Source of the DNA: Atopsyche davidsoni
Lineage: Eukaryota; Arthropoda; Insecta; Trichoptera; Hydrobiosidae
Assembly (NCBI GenBank): GCA_022113835.1
Contig: JAILWY010000002.1
Coordinates: 4,442,501 to 4,506,500, forward strand
Length of the DNA: 64,000 bases
Reading direction: 5' to 3'
Positions 33,511 through 44,740 of this stretch are shown here, piece by piece (the first letter of the stretch is position 1; every line of letters begins with the position of its first letter). The notes beneath the pieces were generated by a model. The model ran no database searches, was not told the origin of the DNA, and was given only the letters and a program-made list of their open reading frames with translations. Position numbers and translations under genes: made by a program.

Positions 33511-34012
33511 AAAGCAGCCTATACACGCAGCGACACCACTTTGCAACCGATTCGCAACTGGCCAAAAGCGTTTCTTTTTTATGTTTAAATATTTTTTTAT
33601 AATTTGTTAAACGCAAGGTAAAATAAAGTCTTGAAGATGCTGAAAAATTGAATAAAATGACAACTTTTCAAAACCAAAATATGTTAAAGTTTTTTTTATT
33701 TTTTAACTTATCCTATGCGGTTTATATGTAATATTTTAATTCAAAATAAATAAAGTACTCCTAAATGCTTCTGGGTTCTTGGACTGTGAGTTTTTATGAT
33801 CTCCAAAATGCCTAAACTTCACTCGGGAAAAAACATATTTCTCAGATAAAAAGATAATTTATAAGAAATAAAATAATATTTTGTGTAGAAGAAGGAATCT
33901 ATTTAAGTTTTTGCATGTATTTTTTTTTATTGTTGCAGTAGACTTTTAACAACATATATTCAAAAAACATCGGCAAACGAGGCTAGTTGTCAGTTGTGTC
34001 GCAGCAAGTAAC
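33509..34012. mobile_element. Family D MITE interrupted by family E
   Basis: A left D arm (AAAGCAGCCTATACACGCAG, CCGATTCGCAACTGGCC) is separated by about 350 bp from a right D arm (GTTGTCAGTTGTGTCGCAGC at about 33987). The interval at about 33610-33950 is family E, matching 37.3-37.8 and 53.3-53.9 kb. Reads as E inserted into D. Confidence 0.55.
33610..33950 (+). repeat. Family E repeat, copy 1 (partial)
   Basis: AAGTCTTGAAGATGCTGAAA, AAATGACAACTTTTCAAAACC, GTTTATATGTAATATTTTAA, ACTTCACTCGGGAAAAAAC and GTTGCAGTAGACTTTT match family E in order. Both outer ends are missing. Confidence 0.7.
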
Positions 34013-34294
34013 TAAGTTTTCGTCATAAACATCGGTTATCATATATAACGGAGGGTAAAATAATAACTTTAAGAATAATGTAAAAAATTAAAGACAGCTT
34101 TACGAGAACGACGGCCGTCGATTTCCGAGAGCAGGACCCGCGGGGAAAGTTTCTTTTCAAGTAAAATTAATTACAAAATCTTCTAGTGTCAATATACAAA
34201 CTTCCTTTGTTAGCCGGTGCCTCCTTCTCAGACCAGGCTGTAGTGGGTCCGAATTTTCCATTAAAACGACATCTTTAAAATATTTTTTTGTGTA

Positions 34295-34440
34295 TCCCAA
34301 AGCGGTCTATGCACGGAACATCACAACCGACAACCGACCTTTAACTAGCCAATAGCGTTCTGTATTTTTTTTTGCTTTTTTGTCAATATCAAAAAATAAC
34401 TCAAACAGGATGCTATCAGTCTGTTATCGGTTTTGCTAAT
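34295..34440. mobile_element. Family D MITE copy
   Basis: AAAGCGGTCTATGCACGG, ACCGACCTTTAACTAGCC and AATAGCGTTCTG on the left, a degraded ATCAGTCTGTTATCGG on the right. Confidence 0.55.
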
Positions 34441-34449
34441 GATTAATAT

Positions 34450-34980
34450 TTTTATAAATATATATATATATATACATTACTAGATGTTTCTAGAGTAAAT
34501 CGTCAGTGGTATAAACTTATTCAATCCCCGATTTTTCCTTCTTTTTTTTTGTGAATTTTTAGACGAGAGACAGTAATTTGTTCGTTTTTGTGAATATTTT
34601 TTTATAAAGTATACATGAATTTCTCCAAAACCGGGCGTTCACGAGAAGAGATATTTATTAAAGCGACTCTTATTTCGTCTGTTTACTCGTCATATTGTTA
34701 ATGAAAATACATTTAGGAGGAAGTCTGGAATTCTTTGATAAATCAGGAATATCTTATTAAATGTCAAGAATTTTATTATTGAATTATTAATAATTAATTT
34801 CCACGCTAAAGTATTTCACCCATTTTAACATTCACAGAATTTGCTATAAATCTCTGGATAATTTTATCAAGCTTTTTGTTCAGAGTGTGTTTAACACACT
34901 TTACTTTCGTATATATTTTTTTATTATTTTACAAAAACAATATAATTTTTTTATTAAAAAATATATATTTAATACATTTT
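34450..34980. other. AT-rich DNA, no feature
   Basis: AT-rich with a short TATATATA run near 34458. Nothing identifiable. Confidence 0.45.
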
Positions 34981-34981
34981 C

Positions 34982-35058
34982 AAAAACCGACTCGTGGTCC
35001 GGTGGCTAGCTCGTTTGCTTGCCAACCATGGAGTGTTAAGTTTGAATCTGACTGGAGC
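34982..35058 (+). repeat. Degenerate tRNA-derived SINE head
   Basis: GGTGGCTAGCTCGTTTGC resembles a tRNA D-arm and A-box, and GTTTGAATCTG about 33 bp later is a mutated B-box (GGTTCRANTCC). Spacing fits a tRNA-like promoter. The acceptor stem does not pair. Probably a SINE relic. Confidence 0.4.
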
Positions 35059-35059
35059 A

Positions 35060-35520
35060 TAAGTGTATAAGATTTATCAATGATATTAAAACAGAAGTGA
35101 AATTATTTAAGAATTTTTTAAAATGACGATTTTTTCACTAACTGTCTTCGAATGATTCTCACTTGCTTACTTTTCTTTTCTTCCGTTATGGTTTCATACT
35201 GTGAATAAAATGTTTATTTATTTTTTTTACTCACATTACCTGAGTTTGGATGTATTTCTCATCGTTAAACAAAATATATAAAATATAAATAATTTTACAT
35301 ATTGTATATTCGTTCCTTTTTTTTTTTTTCGTTATGTGAGATTGTATTTATTATTCGTTGGTATAAATCTCAACTGTCCTCATAATTTACAGTGTAGTGT
35401 GAACAAAATATATAATAACGAAAATGCAATTATTTAAATTTTTAACAATATATTTAGAAAAAATAAATATATCGTCAATAGCACTTAAGATACTTTCGAT
35501 TTTTTTTATTTTTACAAAGC
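35060..35520. other. AT-rich DNA, no feature
   Basis: AT-rich with homopolymer T runs. Nothing identifiable. Confidence 0.45.
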
Positions 35521-35529
35521 ACCTGCATC

Positions 35530-35770
35530 ACCAAATCGGGCAATAAGCGGCCGCCCCGGCGGGAACACGCCGGCCGTTGTATCCGAAAATAATCCTCCTC
35601 AGAAGAAACGCCGCCTCGGATCCAGAGGAAATGAAGATAAGACTCCGAGGATAACACTATCGCCGGCTTATCTCTCTGAGCACACACCGCGGAGACGCTC
35701 CCCCCGTCCGGGAAACCAAACAAACTAGAACAGAGACGCCATTGTGCCCGAAGGCGCACCGGACCCCCTA
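35530..35770. other. CpG-rich island with CGCCATTG
   Basis: GCGGCCGCCCCGGCGGG, GAAACGCCGCCTCGG and GAGACGCCATTGTGCCCG in 200 bp, the same GCCATT word as the other islands. The 94-codon minus frame is unrecognised. Confidence 0.4.
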
Positions 35771-35829
35771 TCAGTATTTAAACAATGTGAAAACTTGTTA
35801 TACACTACAATCTACTTATTTTCCATACC

Positions 35830-35965
35830 TCCAAGCCGGCTACACACGCTGCGACACAACTGACAAGCGTACGGTAACTGACCATAGCGTTTTCGTTTGC
35901 AATGCTTAGCTAATTACCGTTCTGTTGTCAGTTGTGTCGAAGTGTATGTGTAGTCGGTTTTAGCG
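35830..35965. mobile_element. Family D MITE, well-preserved copy
   Basis: Left arm AGCCGGCTACACACGCTGCG then ACACAACTGACAAGCG, right arm CTGTTGTCAGTTGTGTCG then AAGTGTATGTGTAGTCGG. Arms are complementary for over 30 bp, spaced by about 60 bp. No coding capacity. Confidence 0.8.
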
Positions 35966-36102
35966 GTCTACACACGTAGAAATACGACAAATATAAAGCA
36001 GCTTACACAAGCTGCGACACAACTGACCCAATAGCGTTCCAAAATAATATATTTTACCATCCAGTTGTCGGTTGTGTCGTAGCGTGTGTAACCACCTTAA
36101 AA
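35966..36102. mobile_element. Family D MITE, adjacent copy
   Basis: Starts AAAGCAGCTTACACAAGCTG, then CGACACAACTGACCC and AATAGCGTTCC, and ends CAGTTGTCGGTTGTGTCGTA, GCGTGTGTAACCACC. A scrap, CGGTCTACACACG at 35964, remains from a third end. Adjacent to the previous copy in tandem. Confidence 0.75.
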
Positions 36103-36239
36103 CTTTACAATGCCGGGATGAAGCAATGAATGATTATTATAAGACTATTTTAATACAAGTGGTTACGATATGTTATAATAATTTTTGTTTGTAGGCGCTT
36201 TTGATTTTCAAGGGCGTCTTTGGACTAAATATTATATTA

Positions 36240-36400
36240 AGAATTAAACGGCTTCTGTGGAAGGAGGAAGTTTACGTGGATGCGGAATTTGCGCCTGTGG
36301 CTGGAGATCGGAGAGACTGGCCCAGAATAGGGATATGTTCTATGAAATGGTCACCAACATGAGGAGATGCATCAGAATGAAAGGGTGCTTGAAGACTACA
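36240..36400 (+). mobile_element. LINE family B 3' terminal fragment
   Basis: GTGGATGCGGAATTTGCG followed by a frame reading RSERLAQNRDMFYEMVTNMR, the last conserved block of the reverse transcriptase protein. The following GCATCAGAATGAAAG departs from the usual GGCACTTGAAGAAG tail. Confidence 0.7.
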
Positions 36401-36574
36401 ATCACTTTTAATATATTGATAATATTTATTTTACGATCTAAAAATTTGCGTTATCAAAAATTAATTAAATGCAATTTTGCACATCAGGACCTTTTCGAGT
36501 GTGAGCGCTCGCATTGAAACCGGCCCTAGACTGTGAAAGGTATGAAAGCGTAGACTACGGCGCGGCATCGGCAT

Positions 36575-36626
36575 AGTGCAATGTGCCACGTGCAATGTGC
36601 AATGTACAATGTGCAATGTGCAACTT
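36575..36626. repeat. GTGCAATGT minisatellite
   Basis: Roughly five units of TGCAATGTGCAA or TGCCACGTGCAA, about 10 bp each. Confidence 0.75.
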
Positions 36627-36869
36627 GGTGCCACAGGCTGGCTGGAAATAACATTGAAATTTAAAACACACACTGGCCGCGCGGTTGTTGTGTCGGGCTT
36701 TGTTGGAAACTCGCAACACTTAAGGGCGGAAATTTCCGAAAATATATGTTAAACTGCGCTACAATGAAAGGCAAACTCGTTGATTAATGCATTGTTCGCA
36801 AAAGTACATTTTGGACAATTGCTATGCAGAACTGCAGTGCTGTGGCCATATTTTTATAAATAATTAATA

Positions 36870-37185
36870 AAGCCTTATGCAGCTGATTGTCCAACGAAAA
36901 TCGAAAGACACGAGAAGAAGAGAAAATCCTTCAAATAACCACGTCACAAATGAGAGAGTCGTGCATATAATGCGTGAAAAAAGAGAGCTCCTGAAAATTT
37001 GCGTATGCTTTTAAAAATAATAAAAACGGCTAATTATTCAAGAAAAAATCTAAGGGAAAAGGGGCGTTTGAAGGAGGAAACTGACGTGGATGCGGAATTA
37101 ACGCCAGCGGTTGGAAGTCGGGAGAGCAACTGGCTCGGGACAAACAAATGGTCACCAACTGAAGAGTAGCACTTGGAGAAGAAGC
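36870..37185 (+). mobile_element. LINE family B fragments, rearranged
   Basis: A LQLIVQRK block (GCAGCTGATTGTCC at 36879) precedes a HVTNERVVHIMREKRELL block at about 36940, the reverse of the normal order, then GTGGATGCGGAATTAACGCC and a terminal block reading GTAGCACTTGGAGAAGAAGC. The order implies two partial copies in tandem or a local rearrangement, similar to the logic of the satellite at 59.7-61.2 kb. Confidence 0.65.
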
Positions 37186-37294
37186 TATGCAGAAATTAAT
37201 ACGTAATGTATTAAAATAATAAACAGTACATGATAGAAAATATTGTTTATAACAAATATCCTTGGTTGTTAAGGGAGTCCAACCGGACACCAGA

Positions 37295-37842
37295 GGCAGT
37301 CCATTACCTGGCGAAATCGTACCATTTAATTAATTTAATTGTCACTTTATTTTTCAATGTCGAAAGTTGATTATTTTACAGAGTATTGAAAAAACTATAA
37401 ATTATATTTACCAATTTTTTATCATTTAATTTACGTCCATTTTTAGGGTTAAATAAAATCTTGAAGATGTTGAAAAATTGGATAAAATGACGACTTTTCA
37501 AAACCAAAGTTTGTTAAAGATTTTTTTTTTTAATTTTTAAATTAATATGACGCACATGGTTTATATTTAATCTTTCAATTCCAATTGAAAAAAAGACTTT
37601 TAAATGTTTAAGGACTCTTAGAACAGGGACATGACGAATCTCCAAATTTCTACACTTTAATCGGAAAAACACATTTATCATATTAAAAATAAATTTACAA
37701 GAAATTAAATAATACTCTGTTCGGAAGAAGAGATGTATCTAACTTTTTGCATTTAAATATGTTTGATTGGTGCAGTCGATTTTTCGCAAAACGGACTAGA
37801 AAATGATCAAAAAAACTCGATTATGGGACCTAGACCCTTCAG
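37295..37842 (+). repeat. Family E repeat, copy 2 (near full length)
   Basis: From ACCTGGCGAAATCGTACC through AATTGTCACTTTATTTTTC, AATCTTGAAGATGTTG, GACGACTTTTCAAAACCAAA, GAACAGGGACATGACGAATC and TTTTTCGCAAAACGGAC to AAAAAAACTCGATTATGG. The copy at 53.3-53.9 kb is in opposite orientation. No reading frame. About 550 bp. Confidence 0.8.
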
Positions 37843-37844
37843 CA

Positions 37845-38415
37845 ATCCAATCCACATCTTCTAGTTGGGCTTTTTCGGTGGAACAGGAGAGTGTGACTGC
37901 TTTAACGCCTTCTATTTACTAGGAAGCGTGTGTCACCGAGGGGGTTTATTGGGGTTAGATGGGTGGGGTTATGGCTTTTGGTGTAGAGGCAGTCTTCGAG
38001 GTTGTAATCGAGGAGTGCATTGATCTTTCACTCTGATATGTTTACTGGGTCCCTTCATATGAGCGCACCTCTCCGAAACGCGCAGGGCTTATTTTTGAAA
38101 ATGGCCAAAATATCATCAGACCATGTAGCGTCTAAATAATGCGCTGTTGAACAAATATTTAAAGGTCTAAGCCAAGAAACGATTATTGATCGCGGATATG
38201 CTGAGAGTTTCAAAAGTAATGTAAAAACAAGCAAAAATACTATGTAATTAGTTGCAATTTAATTTAAACTTTATAATGTTAGTGATTAAGTAAAACCATC
38301 CACTATTTTGTGACAGTAAAACAACGACCCTCCGTTTTAATTAATATTTTTTTCCATACATAATTCTTGCCCTTTCTTTGTTGGTCGCTTAAATTGATAA
38401 AGTATCAATACTTAT
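37845..38415. other. Unassigned mixed segment
   Basis: Includes GAGGGGGTTTATTGGGGTTAG and TTGGTGTAGAGGCAGTCTTC near 37940-38000. No repeat family or protein recognised. Confidence 0.3.
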
Positions 38416-38422
38416 TTATATA

Positions 38423-38770
38423 TCTTCTTCTTTTTGTGCCTCTCCTCAGAAGGGGTAGGCGATAATCTCACTAAAAATATATTAATGCTGAACCAGTTTT
38501 CGTGGTTTTCATAGGGAAAATTGTGTTGTCCTCGGGTCCTTCTACACCGCTGAAGAAAAAGACTGCGTATCGCTGCTGCCCAATAGCTTTTTTCATTATA
38601 TAGTATTATGCTTAGATCTGATATTCATTCTCCAGCAGGCTGCAGCCTTCCTACCTGGACAAGGTTCTTCCAGAGCACATCCATAATCATCCAAAGTCCA
38701 CTACTCGATTACCGATTTTTAACACACCCTCAGGGTACAGAATGGCATCCATGCACAAGCAATAGAGCGA
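38423..38770 (+). repeat. Family A repeat, copy 8
   Basis: CTTCTTTTTGTGCCTCTCC, ATCTCACTAAAAATATATTA, CTGAACCAGTTTTCGTGG, GCTTAGATCTGATATTC, CAGCAGGCTGCAGCCTTCC and CCCTCAGGGTACAGAATGG in family A order, ending CATGCACAAGCAATAGAGCG. Confidence 0.8.
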
Positions 38771-38774
38771 GTAG

Positions 38775-39390
38775 ATATACGTATAGTTAAATTAATTAGT
38801 GTAATAGTATTTTTTTATATGGAATGTACATTTCACTTACTGCTAGAAAAAGGTGTAATATTATTTAATATTGTTTAAAAAACCAGAAAAATTTTCATCT
38901 GAAATTGTTTGTTTGATTCGCCAATTTGCTGGTCTGCCGTCGGTATGTTAGTTGGTGTTTCTTCATCACGTAACATATAGCATGTGCTCGAACTGAAAAG
39001 CTCAGGTTGTCACACAAATCCATGTCATATTTGCTTAAAAATTACCGATTCTACACGACACCACACTTATCGTGTCGCTGTGGGGCCCCAGGGCAGTGAA
39101 GTGCAAGGCAACGGCACTGCACTTCAAAAAATATATATATATCATCCCACGTGCTATCTAGATTGAGATTCTTTTTGAATAATTTTTTTGAGAAGGGATA
39201 AAAGACGTCAGTTTTCTGATTCAGTTTTGGTTGGGTCGTTTAGGCAGAAATCTGGTCGCGGTCTCTCAGCACCGACCGCCACTGGTGTTTCCGTTACTTC
39301 GGCCAGATCACATGGCCGGTTGGCATTCGATTTGTGTTTGCACAATCATAATAATTAATGAGAATTGAATCGCTACAATCGACTTAGTCA
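38775..39390. other. Unassigned segment with a hairpin
   Basis: GTGAAGTGCAAGGCAACGGC followed by ACTGCACTTC at about 39097-39126 pairs GAAGTGC with GCACTTC around a 15-nt loop. Otherwise no gene or known repeat. CGACTTAGTCACGGCCGGCG begins a small GC-rich patch at 39380. Confidence 0.35.
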
Positions 39391-39480
39391 CGGCCGGCGA
39401 GCCAAACAAAATGTCGGTTCGCTCGCTCAAAATGGCGTGTCGCCGCCCAGGGGCGCGCGCTTATTATTCATGGCGCTGAT
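39390..39480. other. GC-rich patch with AAAATGGCGTG
   Basis: CGGTTCGCTCGCTCAAAATGG then CGTGTCGCCGCCCAGGGGC. Carries the ATGGC word of the island class and borders a 96-codon plus frame (39365-39655) that is unrecognised. Confidence 0.35.
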
Positions 39481-39775
39481 TGGATTTTCTACTTATATTT
39501 TACAAAAATTAATCACATCAATTTCACAGGCTCGCGGATTTTACAAAAGCCAACGCTTTGGTGCGTTTGTTTGTTTAATAATATTGCACATAATATTTGT
39601 AAAGTCAAAAAACAAAAAGCGTGCCATTATATTTTACAACCTATTTCAATCGTAAAAAAATAATTACAATAATTTTATCATATACTGCCGAATTTCATAA
39701 GAGTTAACGCCTTTATTATATTATAAAAAAAAATTTCAACAAATATTTTAATTATATATTTTTAGGTTATCTTTT

Positions 39776-39806
39776 ATGTATGTATGTATGTATGTATGTA
39801 TGTATG
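39776..39806. repeat. (TATG)n microsatellite
   Basis: Seven to eight TATG units. Confidence 0.9.
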
Positions 39807-40079
39807 AATTAATGTATAAATTAATATGAACTAATGTATTGAATAAAAAGTGAGCGAATTAGTTAAATTAAAAATCTTGGGAAATTTTTTTTTTACATAA
39901 ACAACTTATTTTTATTAACAGGCATAAAGGTAACCAAGTATTTTTGGCCCAATTTTTTAAATATTTAAAAAAATACTATTCATATAATTCTATGAGTTAT
40001 ATTTTGCAATTACAATTTTAAATTATACTGAGACTTATAGACTTATACTTAGAAGCCTCGTATTATAATAGTTGTTTTT

Positions 40080-40520
40080 TAACTCTAGTTCTCCCAGAAA
40101 GACTAATAGGTTTATTTGCTGATGCTTTGCACAAGCCTCAAGCATGCACAGTGGATTTTTCATGGTGTATTATATAATAGAAACAAAAAAATACTGTAGA
40201 TCTCCCGGAAACACAAACAGGTTTATCTGCCAATCCTTTGCACAATTATCAATATAGTCAAGGACACGAGTGAGCTATGCCTCGGATATGCACAGTGGAT
40301 TTCTTCTTGGTAATATATAATATATTATATTCTAGAAACATACTACTTTAAATTATTTGTAAATTTCTACTTCCATAAAAGCCATATCGGAGAGCGGAAA
40401 CAAAAAAAATACTGCAGCTCTCCCGGAAAGACTAACAGGTTTATTTACTGATGCTCTATACAATTATCGATATCGTCAAGGACACGAGTGAGCCATGCCT
40501 CGGGCATGCTTAGTGGATGC
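40080..40520. repeat. Degenerate tandem repeat, three units
   Basis: Three units start at about 40085, 40195 and 40414 with CTCTCCCGGAAAGACTAACA then GGTTTATTTGCTGATGC. Two of them include CAAGGACACGAGTGAGC then ATGCCTCGG, and each ends with GCATGCACAGTGGAT or a close variant. Units differ in length by insertion of AT-rich spacers. No protein frame is preserved. Confidence 0.75.
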
Positions 40521-40524
40521 ACTT

Positions 40525-41730
40525 ATCCTCGCAAATCTATCCGGATATCTTGGATCATCCTGGGCTGATCGAATTACCCCGGCCGTCACGCTGTGGGGCT
40601 CACAAGGTAGAATCGAGATTAATTCTGCGCCAGGTATGAAGCCGAACGTACCTGCGTGGATTCATTGAAGAACTTCAGAGTTGTGCGTTTATTGAAACAA
40701 GGTAGTCACTGCACAAACAGGTAGTTCTTCGAAACGCGCTGTGAATAATTATGGCCCAGAACCATTATACTAAAAGAATGTGCACGTAATACCACTGTAC
40801 TTAACTGATTCCTGTTGAAATAATTAATACTCAAACAGGATATTGAGCTCATGACCTGTGAAGTTATCTTATTCAATTTACACCAATAAGCTAAAATATG
40901 ATTGGGTGCAAATCGTTTTCTGCAAAACTGATTTTTTTGCTATATACAAGCTATATCAATATTTAAACCAACCACTATTGAATTTGTATAATTAATCATG
41001 ATAGAAATTGTTGGTTACTTACAATAGTGGCTGAAAATATATAATACTTACGGCACTAGTCCGAAATGCATGAGCTAGAACCCCACTCGTGTCGGAATAA
41101 TCTTCGATAGCCACAGATAAAAAATATATTTAAAAAAAGGTATTAACGATCTTAACACAAGCAATAAATTATTATTAAGTGCTGCTACCGTGTATCCGTT
41201 AATATTTTTTTCACAACCGACAGCCCCAATTGGACACACGCTCGCAAATATTCCCCATTGTTGCTCTTTTTCCTTAAATTGCGGTGCAGTTTGTATCTGA
41301 CGGATTAAGGCAAACCCAAAATCAGAAAATGGGGTTTGGGCCCATTCAAAAAAAAAAAAACAACAAACATTGCTTACTTAGAAAAAAAAAACCTTTGAAT
41401 GAATCAAGAATTGAGAAGGATGGGCCCCGGCATGTCTCACAATGAACGCAATAATATGTATCTATTCACATTGTGTAACCAAAGGGATCCGAAATATTAT
41501 TTTCTAATCGTGATACACAACCTGTGTACATAAAAAAAATATGTCTTCAATAAAAATATTAAATACGCGAACGTATAAAAATTAATCTGTAGTTTAAGCC
41601 GTCGAATTATGATATGAAAAAAACGCGTAGAAAAAATAATATCACTACTCATTTTTGGGCGCCGTTGAAATGCGTTTCGTCCACAGTTCGAGCACCACCA
41701 TCATTGTTATTCATCATCAGGGCTGAACCC
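40525..41730. other. Unassigned AT-rich to balanced segment
   Basis: Contains a weak inverted pair CCACTATTG / CAATAGTGG at about 40973 and 41024, and an A13 run near 41350. No gene, RNA or repeat family identified. Confidence 0.35.
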
Positions 41731-41734
41731 TCGC

Positions 41735-42290
41735 GCAAGTCGCATATTTGCTTTGAAGCATTTAATGCTGCATATTAGCACTCGTATGCACGGGATTATC
41801 CCCCGGCGCATTTTTATACCGGCTATAGTTTTGTTATCAGCGGATGTGGGGCCGGAGATTATCTCGGTCTGTGTGTGCAGGCATGCTTTTTTTTATTATT
41901 ATTTTATGGCTAGTCTGTGTTTGAGGAGCGAGCAACGTGAATTTGAATATTATTAGATTTTTGGGGTGGCGATACAGTAACACTGGTCTCCTCTAGAAAA
42001 ATATTTTCAGTGATGTGTGTGATAGCTTCCTCTGGGTGGAGTCACCTGAAGATGAAGAATGTTATAATAACATATATTTTTAATTTTTTTTTTTTGTATA
42101 TTCGCCTATCAATCTGTACGCATTGGGACGTCAGACGAGGCCCCCCGTCCACCCCCTGCTGCCCCCCGGGGGGCCCCAATACGGAGGGGCCCGCGCCTCT
42201 CACAGCGGACGTGTTTGCATTTGAGATCTAACTTTCCTCGCAAGGGGAGCAACACTGCTTCTGCACTTCTGGCTCGCGGAGTCACATGAA
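41735..42290. other. Unassigned segment ending in a GC-rich island
   Basis: The GC-rich part (42125-42290) has CCCCCGTCCACCCCCTGC then CCCCCCGGGGGGCCCC, a near-perfect palindrome of C and G runs at about 42162-42177. The frames on both strands are unrecognised. Confidence 0.35.
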
Positions 42291-42461
42291 CCCTCAACTG
42301 TATACTTTTTCAATTATCTATATACATAAAAAAAATTCCACTGAATTATTATTTATACCATGTAATAATATGTATAAAAAACGTACAGCAAGTAATTAAT
42401 TAACTAGATATTTTGATATAGCAGAGACTAATTTCATTGTTGCCCAAATGTATTATTATTC

Positions 42462-42527
42462 ATCAGAGGAGTTGGCGACCATGTCATTGAGCATATACGC
42501 ATGCTGAGCCAGTTTTCATGGTTTTCT
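42462..42527 (+). repeat. Family A repeat, copy 9 (partial)
   Basis: CATCAGAGGAGTTGGCGACC, ATTGAGCATATACGCATGC and GAGCCAGTTTTCATGG, the tail-proximal 65 bp only. Confidence 0.7.
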
Positions 42528-42711
42528 AATATATATTTAATAAATATTTATGTTAATCCAATTGCAGTAGATTTCCTAGAAAAGTCACCTGTTCAGTTCA
42601 AAACCTGCACTCTGCTTTTTTTTTTTTTTTTTTAATATTATTCATTATTTTTGTATATAAAAAATATAAAATTGTTGTATTGTGAAATACTATTTTTTTA
42701 TTAATATTAGA

Positions 42712-42840
42712 AAATTGCTTAAAATACGGTATGTGGTTGTACCCTGATCCAGCGCGCGGGTCGCGGGGCTTACGAGATGTGGCTTACGCGGATTTCTCTT
42801 CTTTCGTTTGGGTGGGGAAAATGTTTGTTAAAAAAACCCT
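42712..42840 (+). repeat. Family C repeat copy
   Basis: AAAATACGGTATGTGGTTG, CCCTGATCCAGCGCGCGGG, GGGGCTTACGAGATGTGG and GGTGGGGAAAATGTTTG. Compact and well matched to family C. Confidence 0.75.
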
Positions 42841-42899
42841 TTATTGCATTTTCAGAAAAAGTTTAGAATCTTTCCCTTTATACATACATACAAGCCCCA

Positions 42900-44255
42900 A
42901 TACATTTGTAACCTGAAATCCCCTCCGGGCGAAAACGGCAAGCACCATCTGTCAGTCGCTCAAAGCTCAGTGATAATTTCACTTTTTAAAAACGTCCATT
43001 GAAGGATCCGTCGCGGGCTTTGAAGAATTTATTGCGAGGAAAACTTTTTAATCTCGCTCCTTATTTATCGTAGCATAATTATTATTGCGCCTCGATCTTT
43101 CCGCGCGCTTTTGGATTCGTTGATTTTCAACAAAATGTTTTGTTTGCTGGCTTGAATGTAAAGTTTTGAGCTTGAAATCTATAAATGTTTACAGCAAATA
43201 AAACAATTGTTTCTTTATTACTTTTTACAAACTGAAACGCCTCGTAGTCTTTTTAGTTATTTATTTGTGGAAAAATCAACTCACACTCTTAGTCTGCCTT
43301 TTCAAGTCTTTACTTTTATTAATTATTTTATCCTTTTATGCCATGTCACAAAGCAAGCAATTTATGACTACTTTACGTTAACGTTTCATTATCACAAAGT
43401 ATTAAAGATCTATCGATTAATCAATAATTACCAATAAGAAAGTCGAAAACGGCCTTTCATCGAGCCAGACACAGTCGCAATTGCCTTATATTGGTTTCTT
43501 CCGCTTGCCCATTTGCTATTACAGACTAGTGTGGCTTTAGATTCTGCGTTTTGATGTCTCCTACTCGTGAATATATTATTTACACCACTTATTATTTTTA
43601 TACAAATATTTTATTATATCTGATTTTATGGAAATCTGGTGTAAGGGAGGTATTTTTTTTTTTTATTATTTATCGTTTTTGATATTTTGATCTTTATAAT
43701 ATTGCATGTAAAATTAATTAAATATAGACTTGCTAACATTTTCGTTTGATTTGTTTGAACATATTGTTACCTTGGTTATCAAATAACAAACGATTTTTAG
43801 CGTCTAACTTGTATTTATTTATTGGTTGAAATTTATATCAAATTGTGTTTACTTATTGATACATTTATATCTACTTATATTCAATTTATTTATATTAACT
43901 TCACAGTAGTCATTACAAACACTCAATGTATGTTTACAAATGCTCCGCTCCAAGAACAACACTCCTGCTCTTCGACAGGCAAGCACTCAAAACAAAGCAC
44001 GAGACTATGTGATCATCATATCTTTTTATTTTTTTTAAGATTTTGATAGTTGCTCAACTTATTACATCTATTACATTATTCATTTTGCAATAAGCATGTT
44101 TGTGGAAGAATTGAATAATTTCAAGATTAAATAATAACTCAATTGAGTTATTTCAGTTACCTGGTGTTGTGCTGCATGGAGTAAAAATTCTTCAAATGTT
44201 TTGTCATCTTCAGAAATCTCTGAAGATGGATTCTGCCCCAAGCAACTGGATCGAC
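42900..44255. other. AT-rich DNA with one balanced block
   Basis: 42915-43190 has mixed composition (CCGGGCGAAAACGGCAAGC, CCGCGCGCTTTTGG). The remainder is AT-rich, with chance frames of about 75 codons. No feature assigned. Confidence 0.4.
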
Positions 44256-44261
44256 TATAAT

Positions 44262-44340
44262 CTTCCCCGAGTGCCTATTCTCAGGGGAGGTTGATGGCCA
44301 TCTCACTGAACATATATTTATCCTGGGCCGGTCTTATTAA
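44262..44340 (+). repeat. Family A repeat, copy 10 (partial)
   Basis: GAGTGCCTATTCTCAGGGG, AGGTTGATGGCCATCTCAC and GAACATATATTTATCC, the tail-proximal part with substitutions. Confidence 0.65.
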
Positions 44341-44454
44341 TTCGGCTGCATTTCCGACTTCCAGACACTGCCGTAAGTTTTGCATCTTTCGATGCTTCTT
44401 TTTTCCTTGGTTATATTTGGTACTTCTGGAAGTATGATCTAAATGGGATACCTT

Positions 44455-44640
44455 ACGCTTTTTGTTTTGCGGCTTGGTACGTCCTTATTTAAAAAAAAAA
44501 ACGAGGCTTTATAGAAAAATACTCAAGATCCTGACGATGGTAAAAAAAGCGTATTTTGGCCATATTTTTATAAATACTAAATATAGCCTACAGCAGCTGA
44601 TTTTCCAAGGAAAAATCCAATGAAAAAAGCAGGTTTCGGG
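44455..44640 (+). mobile_element. LINE family B fragment
   Basis: GGCTTGGTACGTCC, GAGGCTTTATAGAAAAATAC, a LTMVKKAYFGHIF-like frame at 44530-44570, then GCAGCTGATTTTCCAAGG and AAAAATCCAATGAAAAAAGC. Same blocks as 14.6 and 59.8 kb, with breaks. Confidence 0.6.
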
Positions 44641-44740
44641 GCTTTCAATCTGTGTTTTAGGTGGTAGCAAACATGATTTACTGTGCTTGTGATATTGTGT
44701 TAGGCAGGGAAAATGAGTGGGAAAAAACCATTTATTCGCA
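44633..44740 (+). repeat. Family C repeat, diverged copy
   Basis: TCGGGGCTTTCAATCTGTG, TTAGGTGGTAGCAAACATG, GATATTGTGTTAGGCAGGG and AAAATGAGTGGG follow the second half of family C. Confidence 0.5.

Noticed and set aside
38980..39130. Micro-RNA precursor at the GAAGTGC / GCACTTC hairpin
   Set aside because: The stem is only about 7 bp with a 15-nt loop, far too short for a pre-miRNA.
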